From the NCBI RefSeq assembly GCF_019075875.1, contig NZ_JAHOOZ010000001.1, positions 3,968,001 through 4,032,000 of the forward strand: DNA of 64,000 nucleotides, in the 5' to 3' direction. Positions 52,921-63,820 of the stretch are shown here, in pieces. Within the stretch, counting starts at the first letter, position 1, and each line of letters begins with the position of its first letter. The notes beneath the pieces were generated by a model. It was not told the DNA's origin, searched no databases, and saw nothing but the letters and a program-made list of their open reading frames with translations. The translations under genes were made by a program, and so were the position numbers. This DNA is from Novosphingobium sp. G106 (GTDB lineage: Bacteria; Pseudomonadota; Alphaproteobacteria; Sphingomonadales; Sphingomonadaceae).

Positions 52921-55065
52921 ATGCAGTGGTTGACGGGGGCGGGCCTCAAGGCCGGCCTAGGGGCTATTTTCGGATCGCTGGAAAAGCGGCTGATCGGGGC
53001 GTTGCTGCTTATCGTCGCCTGTACCGGCGCGCTGCAGGTGATCTCGCAGGATCGCGCAATCAAGCTGCGCGTGGAGAGCGAGACGCTGCGCGCCGCGGCA
53101 ACTAATACCGAGCATGCCGAGCAGCTGGTCAAATCGATCTCCCAGTTCCGCCTGGCGACTCATCTCTATCTGTCGCCCGAACCCGGCGTCGATGCGAGCG
53201 AGTCCGACGACGGCGAGCTGACCGACACTGCCATCCGCATCGGCGAACAGATCAATGCGCTGCGCGCTACTGGCATGGAGCTCTATGGCCTGACCCAGGA
53301 CAACGCGGCGCTCAACGACATCGACCAGCATGTCGCCACGATCATCGACGTCCATGGCAATCCCGCCTCGGGCCGCGCCGAGCGCGCCGCGATCGACGAT
53401 CGCAATGCGCGGATGGCCGCGCTCGCCGCGGCGATCGAGGCCAAGGCCAGCGCCGACCGCGACGGCGCATACGACCAGCTCAGCCGGTCGAGCTCGAACT
53501 GGCAGTGGCTGGTGATCGGGACCGGTGCGGTGACGATCGGTTTCGCGCTGCTGATCCTGTTCGACCTGCTGTTCAACATCCTCCCCGCGCTGCGCCGCAT
53601 GCATGTTGCCTTGCGCCGGCTGGCGGCGGGCGATCTCGACATCGAGGTCGGCGACTTCCGCCTGCGCGAATTGAAAGCGCTGTCAGGCTCGCTCGAAACC
53701 TTCCGGCGCAATGCCCAGGCCGTGCAGAATCTGGCCTTCACCGATCCCTCGACCGGACTGCCCAATCGCCGCGCCTTCGTCGACCGGACCGGCGAACGGC
53801 TGGCCGGCGCGAACGGCCAGACCTTCCTGGTGATGCTGGCCGACATCGACCGCTTCAAGCATGTCAACGACGACTACGGCCACGCCGTGGGCGACCAGCT
53901 CGTCAAGCTGATCGGCGAACGCATGAAGCATGAACTCGGCCCGGACGCGATCATCGCGCGTGTCGGCGGCGACGAATTCGCCCTCTGCGTCGCGCTGCCC
54001 GAAGCGGCCGCCGCGCCGACGCTGGGCACCAACCTGATCGGCGCCATGCGCGCGCCGTTCGATCTCGGCGACTACAACGTCGCGGTCAGCATTTCGCTGG
54101 GCCTCGTCGAAGCCAAAGGCATCGAAGCGGCCACGGGCGACGACGAAGCCAGCGATCGTGAGGCCGAGGTCAACGCGCTGATCAACAAGGCCGATCTCGC
54201 GCTCTACGCTTCGAAGAACGGCGGCCGGAACCGCGCGACGCGCTTCACCACCGACCTCGCCGAGGAGCGCGAGCTCAGCCGCGCGCTCGAACGCGACCTC
54301 GCGCTCGGGCTCGACGACGGCCAGCTGCGCATGGTCTATCAGCCGATCCACCCGTTCCAGGGGGCCGAGAACGAGGTCGAGGCGCTGGTCCGCTGGAACC
54401 ACCCGCTGCTCGGCGAGATCAGCCCCTCGCGCTTCATTCCCGCCGCCGAGCGCAGCGGCCTGATGGTCCAGCTCGGCTACTGGATCGTCCAGCGCGCCCT
54501 GACCGACCTGGCGCGCTGGCCCGGGTTGTCGATGAGCATCAACCTCTCACCGCTGCAGCTGGCGCAGGAGGGCTTCGTCGGCTTCCTGATGGATTGCTGC
54601 CGCAAGCAGGGCATCACGCCGCAGCGCGTGATCCTCGAAGTCACCGAATCGCTGTCGATCGAGCGCAACACGCGCGCGCTGATGACGCTGAACCTGCTGC
54701 GCAACGCCGGTTTCCGCATCGCGCTCGACGATTTCGGCACCGGCTATTCGTCGCTCTGCATGATGAAGACCTTCAAGTTCGACCGGCTGAAGCTCGACCG
54801 CAGCCTGATCACCGATCTCGACAAGGACCCGACCTCGCAGGCGGTGTTCGACGCGGCGGTGACCATGGCGCTGCGCATCGGCGCCGAAGTGGTGGCCGAG
54901 GGCATCAGCGAGGAAGACCTGGTCAGCCCCGTGCGCAGCGCCGGTTGCACCCACGTCCAGGGCTATCACTACAGCCGCCCGATCGAGGCGGATGCGGTGC
55001 AGGGCTACTACGAGGGATCGCCGCAGCTCGAGGGCAAGCCGGACGCGGGTCGCAAGGTGGCCTGA
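52921..55065 (+). CDS. Bifunctional-type diguanylate cyclase/phosphodiesterase (GGDEF-EAL)
   Basis: A 714-residue inner-membrane protein that would make and/or degrade cyclic di-GMP. A helix (about residues 18-40), a periplasmic helical sensor region with no recognised domain, a second helix (about 195-220) and a HAMP region (with ALRRLAAGDLDIEVGDF) lead to a GGDEF domain with ARVGGDEFALC (GGDEF at about 349) and an EAL domain with EVEALVRWNHPLLGE (about 484), then DDFGTGYSSLCMMKTFKFD. Both active-site motifs are intact; the allosteric RxxD site is replaced (LGPD). The start at 52921 is chosen for a GAGGT site six bases upstream; upstream in-frame ATGs overlap the divergent thrS promoter. Confidence 0.92.
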   Translation: MQWLTGAGLKAGLGAIFGSLEKRLIGALLLIVACTGALQVISQDRAIKLRVESETLRAAATNTEHAEQLVKSISQFRLATHLYLSPEPGVDASESDDGELTDTAIRIGEQINALRATGMELYGLTQDNAALNDIDQHVATIIDVHGNPASGRAERAAIDDRNARMAALAAAIEAKASADRDGAYDQLSRSSSNWQWLVIGTGAVTIGFALLILFDLLFNILPALRRMHVALRRLAAGDLDIEVGDFRLRELKALSGSLETFRRNAQAVQNLAFTDPSTGLPNRRAFVDRTGERLAGANGQTFLVMLADIDRFKHVNDDYGHAVGDQLVKLIGERMKHELGPDAIIARVGGDEFALCVALPEAAAAPTLGTNLIGAMRAPFDLGDYNVAVSISLGLVEAKGIEAATGDDEASDREAEVNALINKADLALYASKNGGRNRATRFTTDLAEERELSRALERDLALGLDDGQLRMVYQPIHPFQGAENEVEALVRWNHPLLGEISPSRFIPAAERSGLMVQLGYWIVQRALTDLARWPGLSMSINLSPLQLAQEGFVGFLMDCCRKQGITPQRVILEVTESLSIERNTRALMTLNLLRNAGFRIALDDFGTGYSSLCMMKTFKFDRLKLDRSLITDLDKDPTSQAVFDAAVTMALRIGAEVVAEGISEEDLVSPVRSAGCTHVQGYHYSRPIEADAVQGYYEGSPQLEGKPDAGRKVA

Positions 55066-55132
55066 GGTTACGCAGCGGATTGGCGAGGATGATGCCTTGC
55101 CGAGCCGCCCCGTCCGGCCCACATAGCCGGTG

Positions 55133-55879
55133 ATGACCGAGCTGCGCTTTCATGAGATGCCCGACGGGCGCCGCATCGCCTATCGCTTCGCAACCGGCGG
55201 CGGACCGACGATCGTGTTCCTGCCCGGCTACATGTCCGACATGGCCGGCGGCAAGGCGAGCGCGGTGTTCGACTGGGCCGTGTCGCAGTGGCGAACCTGC
55301 CTGCTGGTCGACTATTCGGGCTGCGGCGAAAGCTCGGGCGACTTTGCCGACGGCACGCTCTCGCGCTGGCGCGACGAGGTGCTGGCGCTGATCGAGGCGC
55401 TCTGTCCCGGCCCCGTCGTGCTGGTCGGCTCGTCGATGGGCGGCTGGCTGATGCTGCTGGTAGCCCTCGCCCTGCCGGCCGAGCGCCGCGCCGGACTGGT
55501 CGGGATCGCCGCGGCGCCGGACTTCACCACCTGGGGCCGGTCCGATGCGGACAAGGCCCGGCTCGCCGCGGGCGAGACAGTCTACGAGCCCAATCAGTAC
55601 GGGCCGGAGCCGACGCCAACCCATCCCGGCTTCTGGGCCGATGGGCAGGAGCACCTCCTGCTCGGCGACGACATCGGGCTCGATTGCCCCGTACGGCTGC
55701 TCCACGGCCAGGCCGACCCCGACGTGCCCTGGGAAGTTTCCATGCGCCTCGCGGCCGTCGTGCGTTCAGCCGACGTGCAGGTCACTCTGATCAAGGACGG
55801 CGACCACCGCCTCTCGCGCGACCAGGACATCGCGCTGCTGCTGCGCACGGTAGCGGCACTCGTCGGGGAGGCCGGCTGA
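55133..55879 (+). CDS. Alpha/beta-hydrolase (ABHD10-like)
   Basis: A 248-residue alpha/beta-fold hydrolase. The nucleophile elbow is VVLVGSSMGGWLMLLV with Ser101; the oxyanion region is IVFLPGYMSDMAGGKASA and the acid and histidine are in LLHGQADPDVPWEVSMRLA and KDGDHRLSRDQD. The overall pattern (VDYSGCGESSGDFADGTLSR) resembles ABHD10/palmitoyl-thioesterase-like proteins of alphaproteobacteria. Substrate is an ester or thioester of unknown type. It follows the GGDEF-EAL gene by 67 bases and precedes the TPR gene by 11. Confidence 0.9.
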   Translation: MTELRFHEMPDGRRIAYRFATGGGPTIVFLPGYMSDMAGGKASAVFDWAVSQWRTCLLVDYSGCGESSGDFADGTLSRWRDEVLALIEALCPGPVVLVGSSMGGWLMLLVALALPAERRAGLVGIAAAPDFTTWGRSDADKARLAAGETVYEPNQYGPEPTPTHPGFWADGQEHLLLGDDIGLDCPVRLLHGQADPDVPWEVSMRLAAVVRSADVQVTLIKDGDHRLSRDQDIALLLRTVAALVGEAG

Positions 55880-55890
55880 CGGAGCCCCGG

Positions 55891-56772
55891 ATGTCGCTTG
55901 TCCTCGCCTTTCTCGCCCAGGTCGGCGCACTTAATTCGCCCGGCGCCGCGCCCCCGCTGCCGCATGAGCTGCAGAGCGAGCCGCTGCGGCCGCCGCGCAA
56001 GGCCCGGGTCCAGGCGCAGACAGCGCCGGCAAGGGTGCCAAGCCGGCAGCAGAGCTGCCTCGATATCGCGGAACAGACGCCCACCGACGGCGAAGCGAGC
56101 GCACGGTCCTGGCTCGCCAGCGTACAAGGCCCGGAAAAGGCGGTGCCCGGCGAATGCCTGGGCGTGGCGCTGAGCCGCCAGGACAGATGGGCCGAGGCCC
56201 AGTCCGCCTTCGTCGCCGCGCGCGATGCCGCGGGCGACAAGACGCTGCGCGCGAGGCTCGGTGCCATGGCCGGCAATGCCGCGCTGGCGCAGGGTAACGC
56301 TGGTGCGGCGCTGACCGAGCTCGATAGCGCGCATGCCGATGCCGTAGGCGACGCGGCGATGACGGGCGGCATCGACGTGGACCGCGCCCGTGCGCTGGTC
56401 TTGCTCAAGCGCAACGACGAGGCCGCGGCCGCGCTGACCGAAGCCCGCGAAGTCGCGCCCGACAATGCCCAGGCCTGGCTGCTGTCAGCGACCTTGTCTC
56501 GCCGGATGAACAAGCTGCCCGAAGCGCAGGCGCAGATCGAGAAGGCCGCGGCGCTGATTCCCGCCGATCCGGAAATCGGGCTCGAGGCCGGCGTCATCGC
56601 CGTGCTCGCGGGCCGCAACGACGCAGCGCGCAGAAGCTGGCAGTCGGTCCTGGCGACCGCTCCGGACAGCGAGGCGGCAGCGACCGCCAAGGGCTATATC
56701 GCGCAGCTCGGCCCCGCCCCCGCCGCGCAGGGGCCGAAGCAAACGCCAATGCAGACGGCAGTGAAACCATGA
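55891..56772 (+). CDS. Exported TPR-repeat protein
   Basis: A 293-residue protein with a probable signal peptide (about residues 1-20), a low-complexity stretch (about 20-55) and at least three TPR-like helical repeats from about residue 100, for example AARDAAGDKTLRARLGAMAG, ARALVLLKRNDEAAAALTEA and AWLLSATLSRRMNKLPEAQA. It likely mediates protein-protein contacts in the periplasm. A longer frame to 55288 in the same phase overlaps the hydrolase gene and is a shadow. Its stop overlaps the start of the next gene (ATGA). Confidence 0.82.
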   Translation: MSLVLAFLAQVGALNSPGAAPPLPHELQSEPLRPPRKARVQAQTAPARVPSRQQSCLDIAEQTPTDGEASARSWLASVQGPEKAVPGECLGVALSRQDRWAEAQSAFVAARDAAGDKTLRARLGAMAGNAALAQGNAGAALTELDSAHADAVGDAAMTGGIDVDRARALVLLKRNDEAAAALTEAREVAPDNAQAWLLSATLSRRMNKLPEAQAQIEKAAALIPADPEIGLEAGVIAVLAGRNDAARRSWQSVLATAPDSEAAATAKGYIAQLGPAPAAQGPKQTPMQTAVKP

Positions 56773-57761
56773 TCCCGCTTTCCGTCCTCGATCTCGTTCC
56801 GGTGCGCGAGGGCGGCACGGTGGGCCAGGCGCTCGCCGAAACCGCCGCGCTGGCACAGGTCGCCGAGGCGGCGGGCTACAGGCGGTTCTGGGTCGCCGAA
56901 CATCATGGCATGGAAGGTATCGCCGGCGGCGCGACCTCGGTCGTGCTCGCCCACATCGGCCATGCCACATCGACCATCCGGATCGGCGCGGGCGGCATCA
57001 TGCTGCCCAACCACAATCCTTTCGTCATCACAGAGCAGTTCGGCACGCTCGACGCGCTGTTCCCGGGCCGCATCGACCTTGGCCTCGGCCGCGCGCCCGG
57101 AGCCGACCAGCGGATCGCCCAGGCCCTGCGCAAGAACCTGATGGAAGCCGCCGACCGCTTCCCGCAGGACGTCGCCGAATTGCAGGCGCGCTTCGCCGGC
57201 TATCCGCCGCTGCCGCTGGCAGCGACGCCAGGGACCGGCGCCGACGTCGAGATGTGGATCCTCGGTTCCAGCCTGTTCGGCGCCAGCCTTGCCGCCCATC
57301 TCGGCCTGCCGTTCGCTTTCGCATCGCATTTCGCCCCGGCCCAGCTCGACGCGGCGCTGAAGCTCTACCGCGAGCGGTTCCAGCCTTCGGAGACGCTGGA
57401 GAAGCCCCACGTCATGGCGGCGATGATGGTCGTCGCGGCCGATACCGACGAGGAAGCCGCGCTGCTTTCCACCTCGGGCGACCAGAGCTTCGTCGCGCTG
57501 CGGACGGGCAGCCCCGGCCGGCTCAAGCCGCCGGTGCCCGGCTATCGCGACAGCCTGCCGCCTGAGCTGCGCGCGGGACTCGACTTCGCCCGGAGTGCCA
57601 GCGCGATCGGCAGCCCGGCGAGCGTGCGCCAGCAGATGCAGGCCTTCATACAACGGACACAGGCGGACGAGATCATCGTCGCCGGTGCCATCTGGGATCC
57701 CAAGGCGCGGGAACGCTCCTTGCAGTTGACTGTTGAAGCCCTGCGACAGGGCGGAGTTTAA
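56769..57761 (+). CDS. LLM-class flavin-dependent oxidoreductase
   Basis: A 330-residue luciferase-like monooxygenase family protein, a TIM-barrel flavin enzyme using FMN or F420. The N-terminus IPLSVLDLVPVREGGTVGQA leads to RRFWVAEHHGMEGIAGGATS, HATSTIRIGAGGIMLPNHNP, LGLGRAPGADQRIAQALRKN and the cofactor region TGADVEMWILGSSLFGASLA, all typical of the MsnO8/LLM group. It starts within the upstream TPR stop codon, so translation is coupled. Substrate unknown; the group includes alkane and antibiotic-modifying enzymes. Confidence 0.9.
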   Translation: MIPLSVLDLVPVREGGTVGQALAETAALAQVAEAAGYRRFWVAEHHGMEGIAGGATSVVLAHIGHATSTIRIGAGGIMLPNHNPFVITEQFGTLDALFPGRIDLGLGRAPGADQRIAQALRKNLMEAADRFPQDVAELQARFAGYPPLPLAATPGTGADVEMWILGSSLFGASLAAHLGLPFAFASHFAPAQLDAALKLYRERFQPSETLEKPHVMAAMMVVAADTDEEAALLSTSGDQSFVALRTGSPGRLKPPVPGYRDSLPPELRAGLDFARSASAIGSPASVRQQMQAFIQRTQADEIIVAGAIWDPKARERSLQLTVEALRQGGV

Positions 57762-57779
57762 AAAACGGGGGAGCGGCCA

Positions 57780-60700
57780 ATGCCGTCCGAAAAGCGCCTG
57801 GCAGCTGCCGTGGCCGAAGAACTGTCCGCCTCGCTGCTCGCCGGCGAAGACATTTTCACCAAGGAAAGCCTGGCCGCAGCGGCCGGCGCAGTGCTGGAAG
57901 CGGCGATGGATCGCGAGCCTGGCAAGCCGGCAATCGTAGTCAGATCGGTCACGGGTCCAGTCGCCGACCGGCTGACGCGGATCACCGTGGTCAACGACGA
58001 CATGCCGTTCCTGGTCGATTCGATCGCGACGACGGTCGACGCGCAGGGGTTGGCGATCGACCGGCTCGTCCACCCGATGGTCACGGTTCGCCGAACCGAG
58101 GCCGGCAGGCTCACGGACCTTTCCGTAGGCGGCGAGAAGGGCCTGCGCGAGTCGATCGTCTATATCGAGACCCCCGCGCCGACGCGCGGACCCGCGTGAA
58201 ACTGCGCGCAGCGCTGGCCGCGACGCTGGAGGACGTGCGTGCCGCGGTCGCCGACTGGCCGAAGATGCAGACGGCACTGTCCACCGACGCCGGGCGGCTC
58301 GAACAGATCGCCGGCGCCGATACCGATGGCGCGGCGCTGCTGCGCTGGTTCAAGGACGACATGCTGACCCAGCTCGGCCACGTCATGCGCCGCCGCGACG
58401 GGCGGCAGAGCAAGGCGCTGGGCATCTGCCGGCTGGGCCGCCGCGTTCTGCCCACCGCTGACAACTTCGAGCGCGCTTTCGATTGGTTCGAAAAGGGCGG
58501 GCGGGCGCCCCTGCTGCTCAAGTCCGACGAGATCAGCCATGTCCATCGCCGTGTGCCGGTGGACCTGGTGATCGTGCCGGTGATCGAGGACGGCAAGATC
58601 AGCGCGCTCTCAGTCCATGCCGGGCTCTGGACCAGCGCCGCCCTGGCCGCCCCGCCCGACCTGGTGCCCTGCCTGCGGACCGCGCTTGCCGCGCTAATGG
58701 AGCGCTTCGGCTTCGATCCGCGCGGGCATGACGGCAAGGCGCTGGTCCACGCGCTGACCGCGCTGCCGCACGACCTTATCATCGCTTTCGAGAGCGATGA
58801 CCTGACCCGCATCGCCACCACCATGATGAGCCTGATCGACCGGCCGCGACCGCGCATCCTGCTGGTCCGTTCGCCGCTCGACCGGCATCTCTATGCCTTC
58901 GTCTGGATGCCGCGCGACCTGTTCTCGACGGCGCTGCGGCTGCAGGTCCAGGCCATGGTCGCCGATGCGGCCGACGCGCCGGTGATCGACTGGAACCTCG
59001 AAATCACCGAGAACCTCGCCATGCTGCGCTTCGTCGTCGACATCGACGATAACGCGCCCACGCCCGACGAGACGGTGCTGGACAAGGTCCTCGCCGCCAT
59101 GGTGCGCGGCTGGCCGGCGGCGGTCGAAGCGGAACTGGTTGCGTGCGACGCGCCGGGCAGGGCGGCCGCGCTTGCCGCGCGCTTCGCCGATGCCTTTCCG
59201 CTCGCCTACCGCATGGATTACGGCCCGGCCGAGGCCGCCGCCGATATCGTCCGCCTGCAGGGCCTCTCTGTGGACGGCGCCGACACCGCGCCGCGTCGCG
59301 ATGCTCGTTTCCACTGCCCTGAGGGCTGCGGTGAGGGCCGGCTCCACCTCAAGCTCTACCAGCGCCGCGGCATGCTCGAACTGTCCGACGCCGTGCCGAT
59401 GCTGGAGAATTTCGGCTTCCGCGTCGCCGGCGACATGCCGACGATCCTGAACGAGGGCGAACTCGGCGCGATCCACGATTTCCAGCTCGACCTGCCGCGC
59501 GGCCTCACCGGCCCCGACCTGATGAAGCGCGCCGCCGAGGTCGAAGCGGCGATCGCCGCGGTGCTCAACGGTGTGGCCGAGGACGATGCCTTCAATCGGC
59601 TGATCACCGCCACGGCGATGGCCGCGCACGAGGCCAACTGGCTGCGCGCCTGGTATCGCTATCTGCGCCAGGCGACGCTGTCCTACGGCATCGGCACCGC
59701 GGTCGACGCGCTGCAGAACGCGCCGCGGGTGGCGCGCGGGCTGATCGCGCTGTTCGCCGCGCGCCACGATCCCGCCTTCTCCGGCGACCGCGCCAAGGCC
59801 GAAGAGGCTGCGCAGACCGCGATCCGCGAGGGGCTGGCGGCGGTCTCCGCGATCAACGACGACCGGCTGCTGCGCCACTACCAGGCGCTCGTCGAAGCCG
59901 TGCTGCGCAGCAATGCCTTCGTCGTGCCGGCAAAAACCGCGCCCGAGACGGCGCTGGCCTTCAAAATCGATTCGGCCGCCGTCCCCGGCCTGCCCCGGCC
60001 CGTGCCCTGGCGCGAGATCTTCGTCTATTCGCGCCGGGTCGAGGGCATCCACCTGCGCGCCGGCCCGGTCGCCCGCGGCGGGCTGCGCTGGTCGGACCGA
60101 CGCGACGACTTCCGCACCGAAGTGCTCGGGCTGATGAAAGCACAGCGCGTCAAGAACGCGGTGATCGTGCCGACGGGCGCCAAGGGCGGCTTCTATCCCA
60201 AGCGGCTGCCTGACCCGGTGCGCGACCGCGAGGGCTGGTTCGCCGAAGGCAAGGCGAGCTACCAGGTCTTCGTCCGCACCCTGCTGGTAATCACCGACAA
60301 CATCGTTTCGGGCAAGGTCGTCCACCCCAAGGGCGTGGTCATCCGCGACGGCGAAGACCCCTATTTCGTCGTCGCCGCCGACAAGGGCACGGCGACCTTC
60401 TCCGACACGGCCAATGCGCTGGCCGAGGAGAAGGACTTCTGGCTCGACGACGCTTTCGCCAGCGGCGGCTCGAAGGGCTATGACCACAAGGCGATGGGCA
60501 TCACCGCACGCGGTGGGTGGATCTCGGTGCAGCGCCATTTCCTCGAACGCGGCGTCGACGTGCAGAACGAAAGCGTGCGGGTCGTCGGCTGCGGCGACAT
60601 GTCGGGCGACGTGTTCGGCAACGGCATGCTGCTGTCGAAGGCGATCAAGCTGGTCGCCGCATTCGACCACCGCCACATCTTCCTCGACCCCGATCCCGAC

Positions 60701-62488
60701 CCGGCAAAGAGCTGGGCCGAGCGCAACCGCATGTTCGCGCTGCCGCGGTCGTCGTGGGACGACTACGACAAGGCGCTGATCTCCAAGGGCGGCGGCGTGT
60801 TTCCGCGTTCGCTGAAGTCGATTCCGTTGAGCGCAGAAGTACGCGCCGCGCTGGGCATCGAGGCCGAGAGCGCCGATCCCGAAACGCTGATCTCCGCGAT
60901 CCTCAAAGCGCCGGTCGACCTGCTCTGGTTCGGCGGCATCGGTACCTATGTGAAGGCCGAAAGCGAGAACAACGTCCAGGTCGGCGATCCCGCCAACGAC
61001 GCGCTGCGGGTCAACGGCCGCGACATCCGCGTCCATGTCATCGGCGAGGGCGCCAACCTTGGCTGCACCCAGGCGGGGCGGATCGAGTTCGCGCTCCAAG
61101 GTGACGAGGGCCAGGGCGGCCGGATCAACACCGACTTCATCGACAACTCAGCCGGCGTCGACTGTTCGGACAACGAGGTGAATATCAAGATCGCGCTCGC
61201 CTCGGCCAAGCGCGACGGGCGGCTGACAGAGAAGGCGCGGGTCAAATTGCTCGGCGACATGACCGACGACGTCTCGGCCATCGTCCTGGAAGACAACCGC
61301 TTGCAGGCGCTCGGCCTGTCGATCGCCGAGGCCCCTGGCGCTGCGGCGACGCCGTCCTACATCCGCGTCATCGAGATGCTCGAGGAGCGCGGCCAGCTCG
61401 ATCGCAAAACCGAGGGTCTGGCCGACAACGAGGTCCTCGCGCGCCGCGCCGCCGAAGGCCCCAACAATGGCGGAGGGGGCCTGACTCGCCCCGAACTGGC
61501 GGTGCTTTTGTCGAGCGCCAAGCTCGCCATCCAGGACGCGCTGGAGAGTTCGGCCTTGTCCGACGACCCCGGTTTGACGGTGGACCTGCTTGCCGCTTTC
61601 CCGCCGCAGATGCGCAAGAAGTTCGAGGAAGACATCCTCGGCCACCGCCTGCGGCGCCAGATCATCGCCACCAAGATCGCCAACCGCATCATCAACCGGC
61701 TCGGGCTGGTCCATCCCTTCGAGCTGGTCGAGCAGGAAGGCGCGACCCTGGGGCAAGTCTGTGCGGGCTTCATCGCCGCCGAACGGCTGTTCGGCATGGA
61801 CCGGATCTGGCAGGCGCTCGAAACAACGGCCATGCCCGAGCCGGCGCGCATCCGGTTGCTGGGCAGCGCGGCCGCGGCACTGCGGCCGCAGATCGCCGAT
61901 CTGCTGCGCGTCGGTGCGGGGCAGGTACGCCCCTCCGCCCTGATCGAGGCGCTAAAGCCCGGCGTCGACCAGTTGGCCGGCGCGGCGCAAAAGCTGCTCG
62001 GTAGCGAGAGCCGCACAGCATCGGGCAGGCTGCGCGACGAGCTCATCGCCGCTGGCGCCCCGGAAACCGAAACCGGCATGGTCGCACACGTGTTCGACAT
62101 GGACGGGGCGGTCGGGCTTTCCAGCCTGGCGCGGGACATCGGCGTGACTGCGCCGGCACTGACGGCAGCCTTCATCGACCTCGGCACCCGACTAGGGCTC
62201 GACTGGGCGCAGGGCACCGCGGTGCGGCTGAACCCGTCGGATAGCTGGGAGCGGCTACTCGTCGCCGGCCTGTCGCGCGACTTCCAGCAAATGCGGCTCG
62301 ATTTCCTGCGCCGCTCGATCGCCGGAAAGAAGGACCCCGTGGCCATTGTCGACACCTGGGCCGCAGCGCAGGCCGGCGCGATCCGCCAGTTCCGCGCGAC
62401 GATAGCCCGCGCGCAGTCTGCGGTCGCGGTCTCACCGGCGATCCTGGCCCAGCTCGCCACGCAGGCACGCAACCTGCTGGCGCGATGA
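57780..62488 (+). pseudogene. gdhB: NAD-specific glutamate dehydrogenase, large type, with one-base frameshift
   Basis: Together the two frames make a protein of about 1,570 residues, the 180-kDa class of NAD-dependent glutamate dehydrogenase that deaminates glutamate to 2-oxoglutarate. The first frame (57780-58199) starts MPSEKRLAAAVAEELSASLL after a GGGGAG site and reads correctly to about residue 131 (RESIVYIETP). A run of five C at 58171-58175 then appears to lack one base: restoring a sixth joins it to the second frame (ADARTRVKLRAALAATLEDV) and the family reading continues to 62488. The rest includes GAKGGFYPKRL, GCGDMSGDVFGNGMLL and GGIGTYVKAESENN, so the body is intact. A sequencing error and a true inactivating change cannot be separated here; the ATG at 58196 alone would give a truncated protein. 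Confidence 0.85.
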
Positions 62489-62569
62489 CTCGCCTTTTGT
62501 GATCCATAAAGGCTCATAGGTGCGCGACGCCCCATTGACGCGCGGCGAAAATTCGCCAATCGAGCGGCC

Positions 62570-63793
62570 ATGGAACAAGCAGATGTCGTCATTGTGGGAG
62601 CGGGTCATGGCGGGGCGCAGTGCGCCATCGCCTTGCGCCAGGGCGGATTTACCGGATCGATCGTGATGATCGGGCGCGAGCCCGAGCCGCCTTACGAGCG
62701 CCCGCCGCTGTCGAAGGAATATTTCGCCCGCGAGAAGACCTTCGACCGGCTCTACATTCGTCCGCCCGCCTTCTGGCATGAGAAGGACGTCACACTTCAC
62801 CTCAATGTCGAGGTGACCGCGGTCGATCCGGCGAAGAAGGAACTGAGCCTGTCGAACGGTCAGGGCCTGACCTACGGCAAGCTGGTCTGGGCGACCGGTG
62901 GCGACCCGCGGCGGCTGTCGTGTCCGGGGTCTGACCTCGCCGGCCTGCACGCCGTCCGCACCCGCGCCGACTGCGACCAGTTGATGGGCGAGATCGACGG
63001 CGGCGTGAAGAACATCGTCGTCATCGGCGGCGGCTACATCGGGCTCGAAGCGGCGGCCGTGCTGACCAAGCTCGGCTGCAAGGTGACCCTGCTCGAAGCC
63101 CTGCCGCGCGTTTTGGCGCGCGTCGCGGGCGAGCAGCTTTCGGCCTTCTACGAAAAGGAACACCGCGATCACGGCGTCGACCTGCGCACCGGCGTTGCGG
63201 TCGAAGGGCTGGTTGGTGAAGGCCGCGTCTCGGGCGTGCAGCTGGCTGACGGCACCGTACTGCCGGCCGACGCGGTGATCGTCGGCATCGGCATCGTCCC
63301 CGCTGTGGGGGCACTGATCGCCGCCGGAGCCTCGGGCGGCAACGGCGTCGACATCGACGAATACTGCCGCACCTCGCTGCCCGACATCTATGCCATCGGC
63401 GACTGCGCCGCTTTCGCCGCCGACTACGCCGGCGGCACAGTGATGCGCGTCGAATCGGTGCAGAACGCCAACGACCAGGCGACCTGCGTGGCCAAGGCGA
63501 TCCTCGGCGACGAGCATCCCTACAAGGCCTTCCCCTGGTTCTGGTCGAACCAGTATGACCTGCGCCTGCAGACCGCCGGCCTCTCGGTGGGCTACGACCA
63601 GACCGTGCTGCGCGGCGATCCCGACGCGCGCTCGTTCTCGGTGGTCTATCTCAAGGGCGGCAAGGTCATCGCGCTAGACTGCGTCAACATGGTCAAGGAC
63701 TATGTCCAGGGCCGCAAGCTGGTTGAAACCGGGGCAAGCCCGGACTTGGCTCAGCTCGCCGACGCGAACGTGCCGCTGAAGGAACTGCTCTGA
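62570..63793 (+). CDS. NAD(P)/FAD-dependent oxidoreductase (ferredoxin reductase-like)
   Basis: A 407-residue flavoprotein of the ferredoxin/rubredoxin reductase group that supplies electrons to cytochrome P450 or dioxygenase systems. FAD is bound by [20 protein letters not shown] (residues 5-24), NAD(P)H by [20 protein letters not shown] (about 145-164), and the second FAD contact is [15 protein letters not shown]. The C-terminal domain with [20 protein letters not shown] is typical of the family. The start gives the usual short N-terminus; no clear ribosome-binding site is seen. It converges on the RTX-type gene at the window end. Confidence 0.93.
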   Translation: MEQADVVIVGAGHGGAQCAIALRQGGFTGSIVMIGREPEPPYERPPLSKEYFAREKTFDRLYIRPPAFWHEKDVTLHLNVEVTAVDPAKKELSLSNGQGLTYGKLVWATGGDPRRLSCPGSDLAGLHAVRTRADCDQLMGEIDGGVKNIVVIGGGYIGLEAAAVLTKLGCKVTLLEALPRVLARVAGEQLSAFYEKEHRDHGVDLRTGVAVEGLVGEGRVSGVQLADGTVLPADAVIVGIGIVPAVGALIAAGASGGNGVDIDEYCRTSLPDIYAIGDCAAFAADYAGGTVMRVESVQNANDQATCVAKAILGDEHPYKAFPWFWSNQYDLRLQTAGLSVGYDQTVLRGDPDARSFSVVYLKGGKVIALDCVNMVKDYVQGRKLVETGASPDLAQLADANVPLKELL

Positions 63794-63820
63794 ACCGTGC
63801 GCCTCGGTGCGCCGGCGAGG

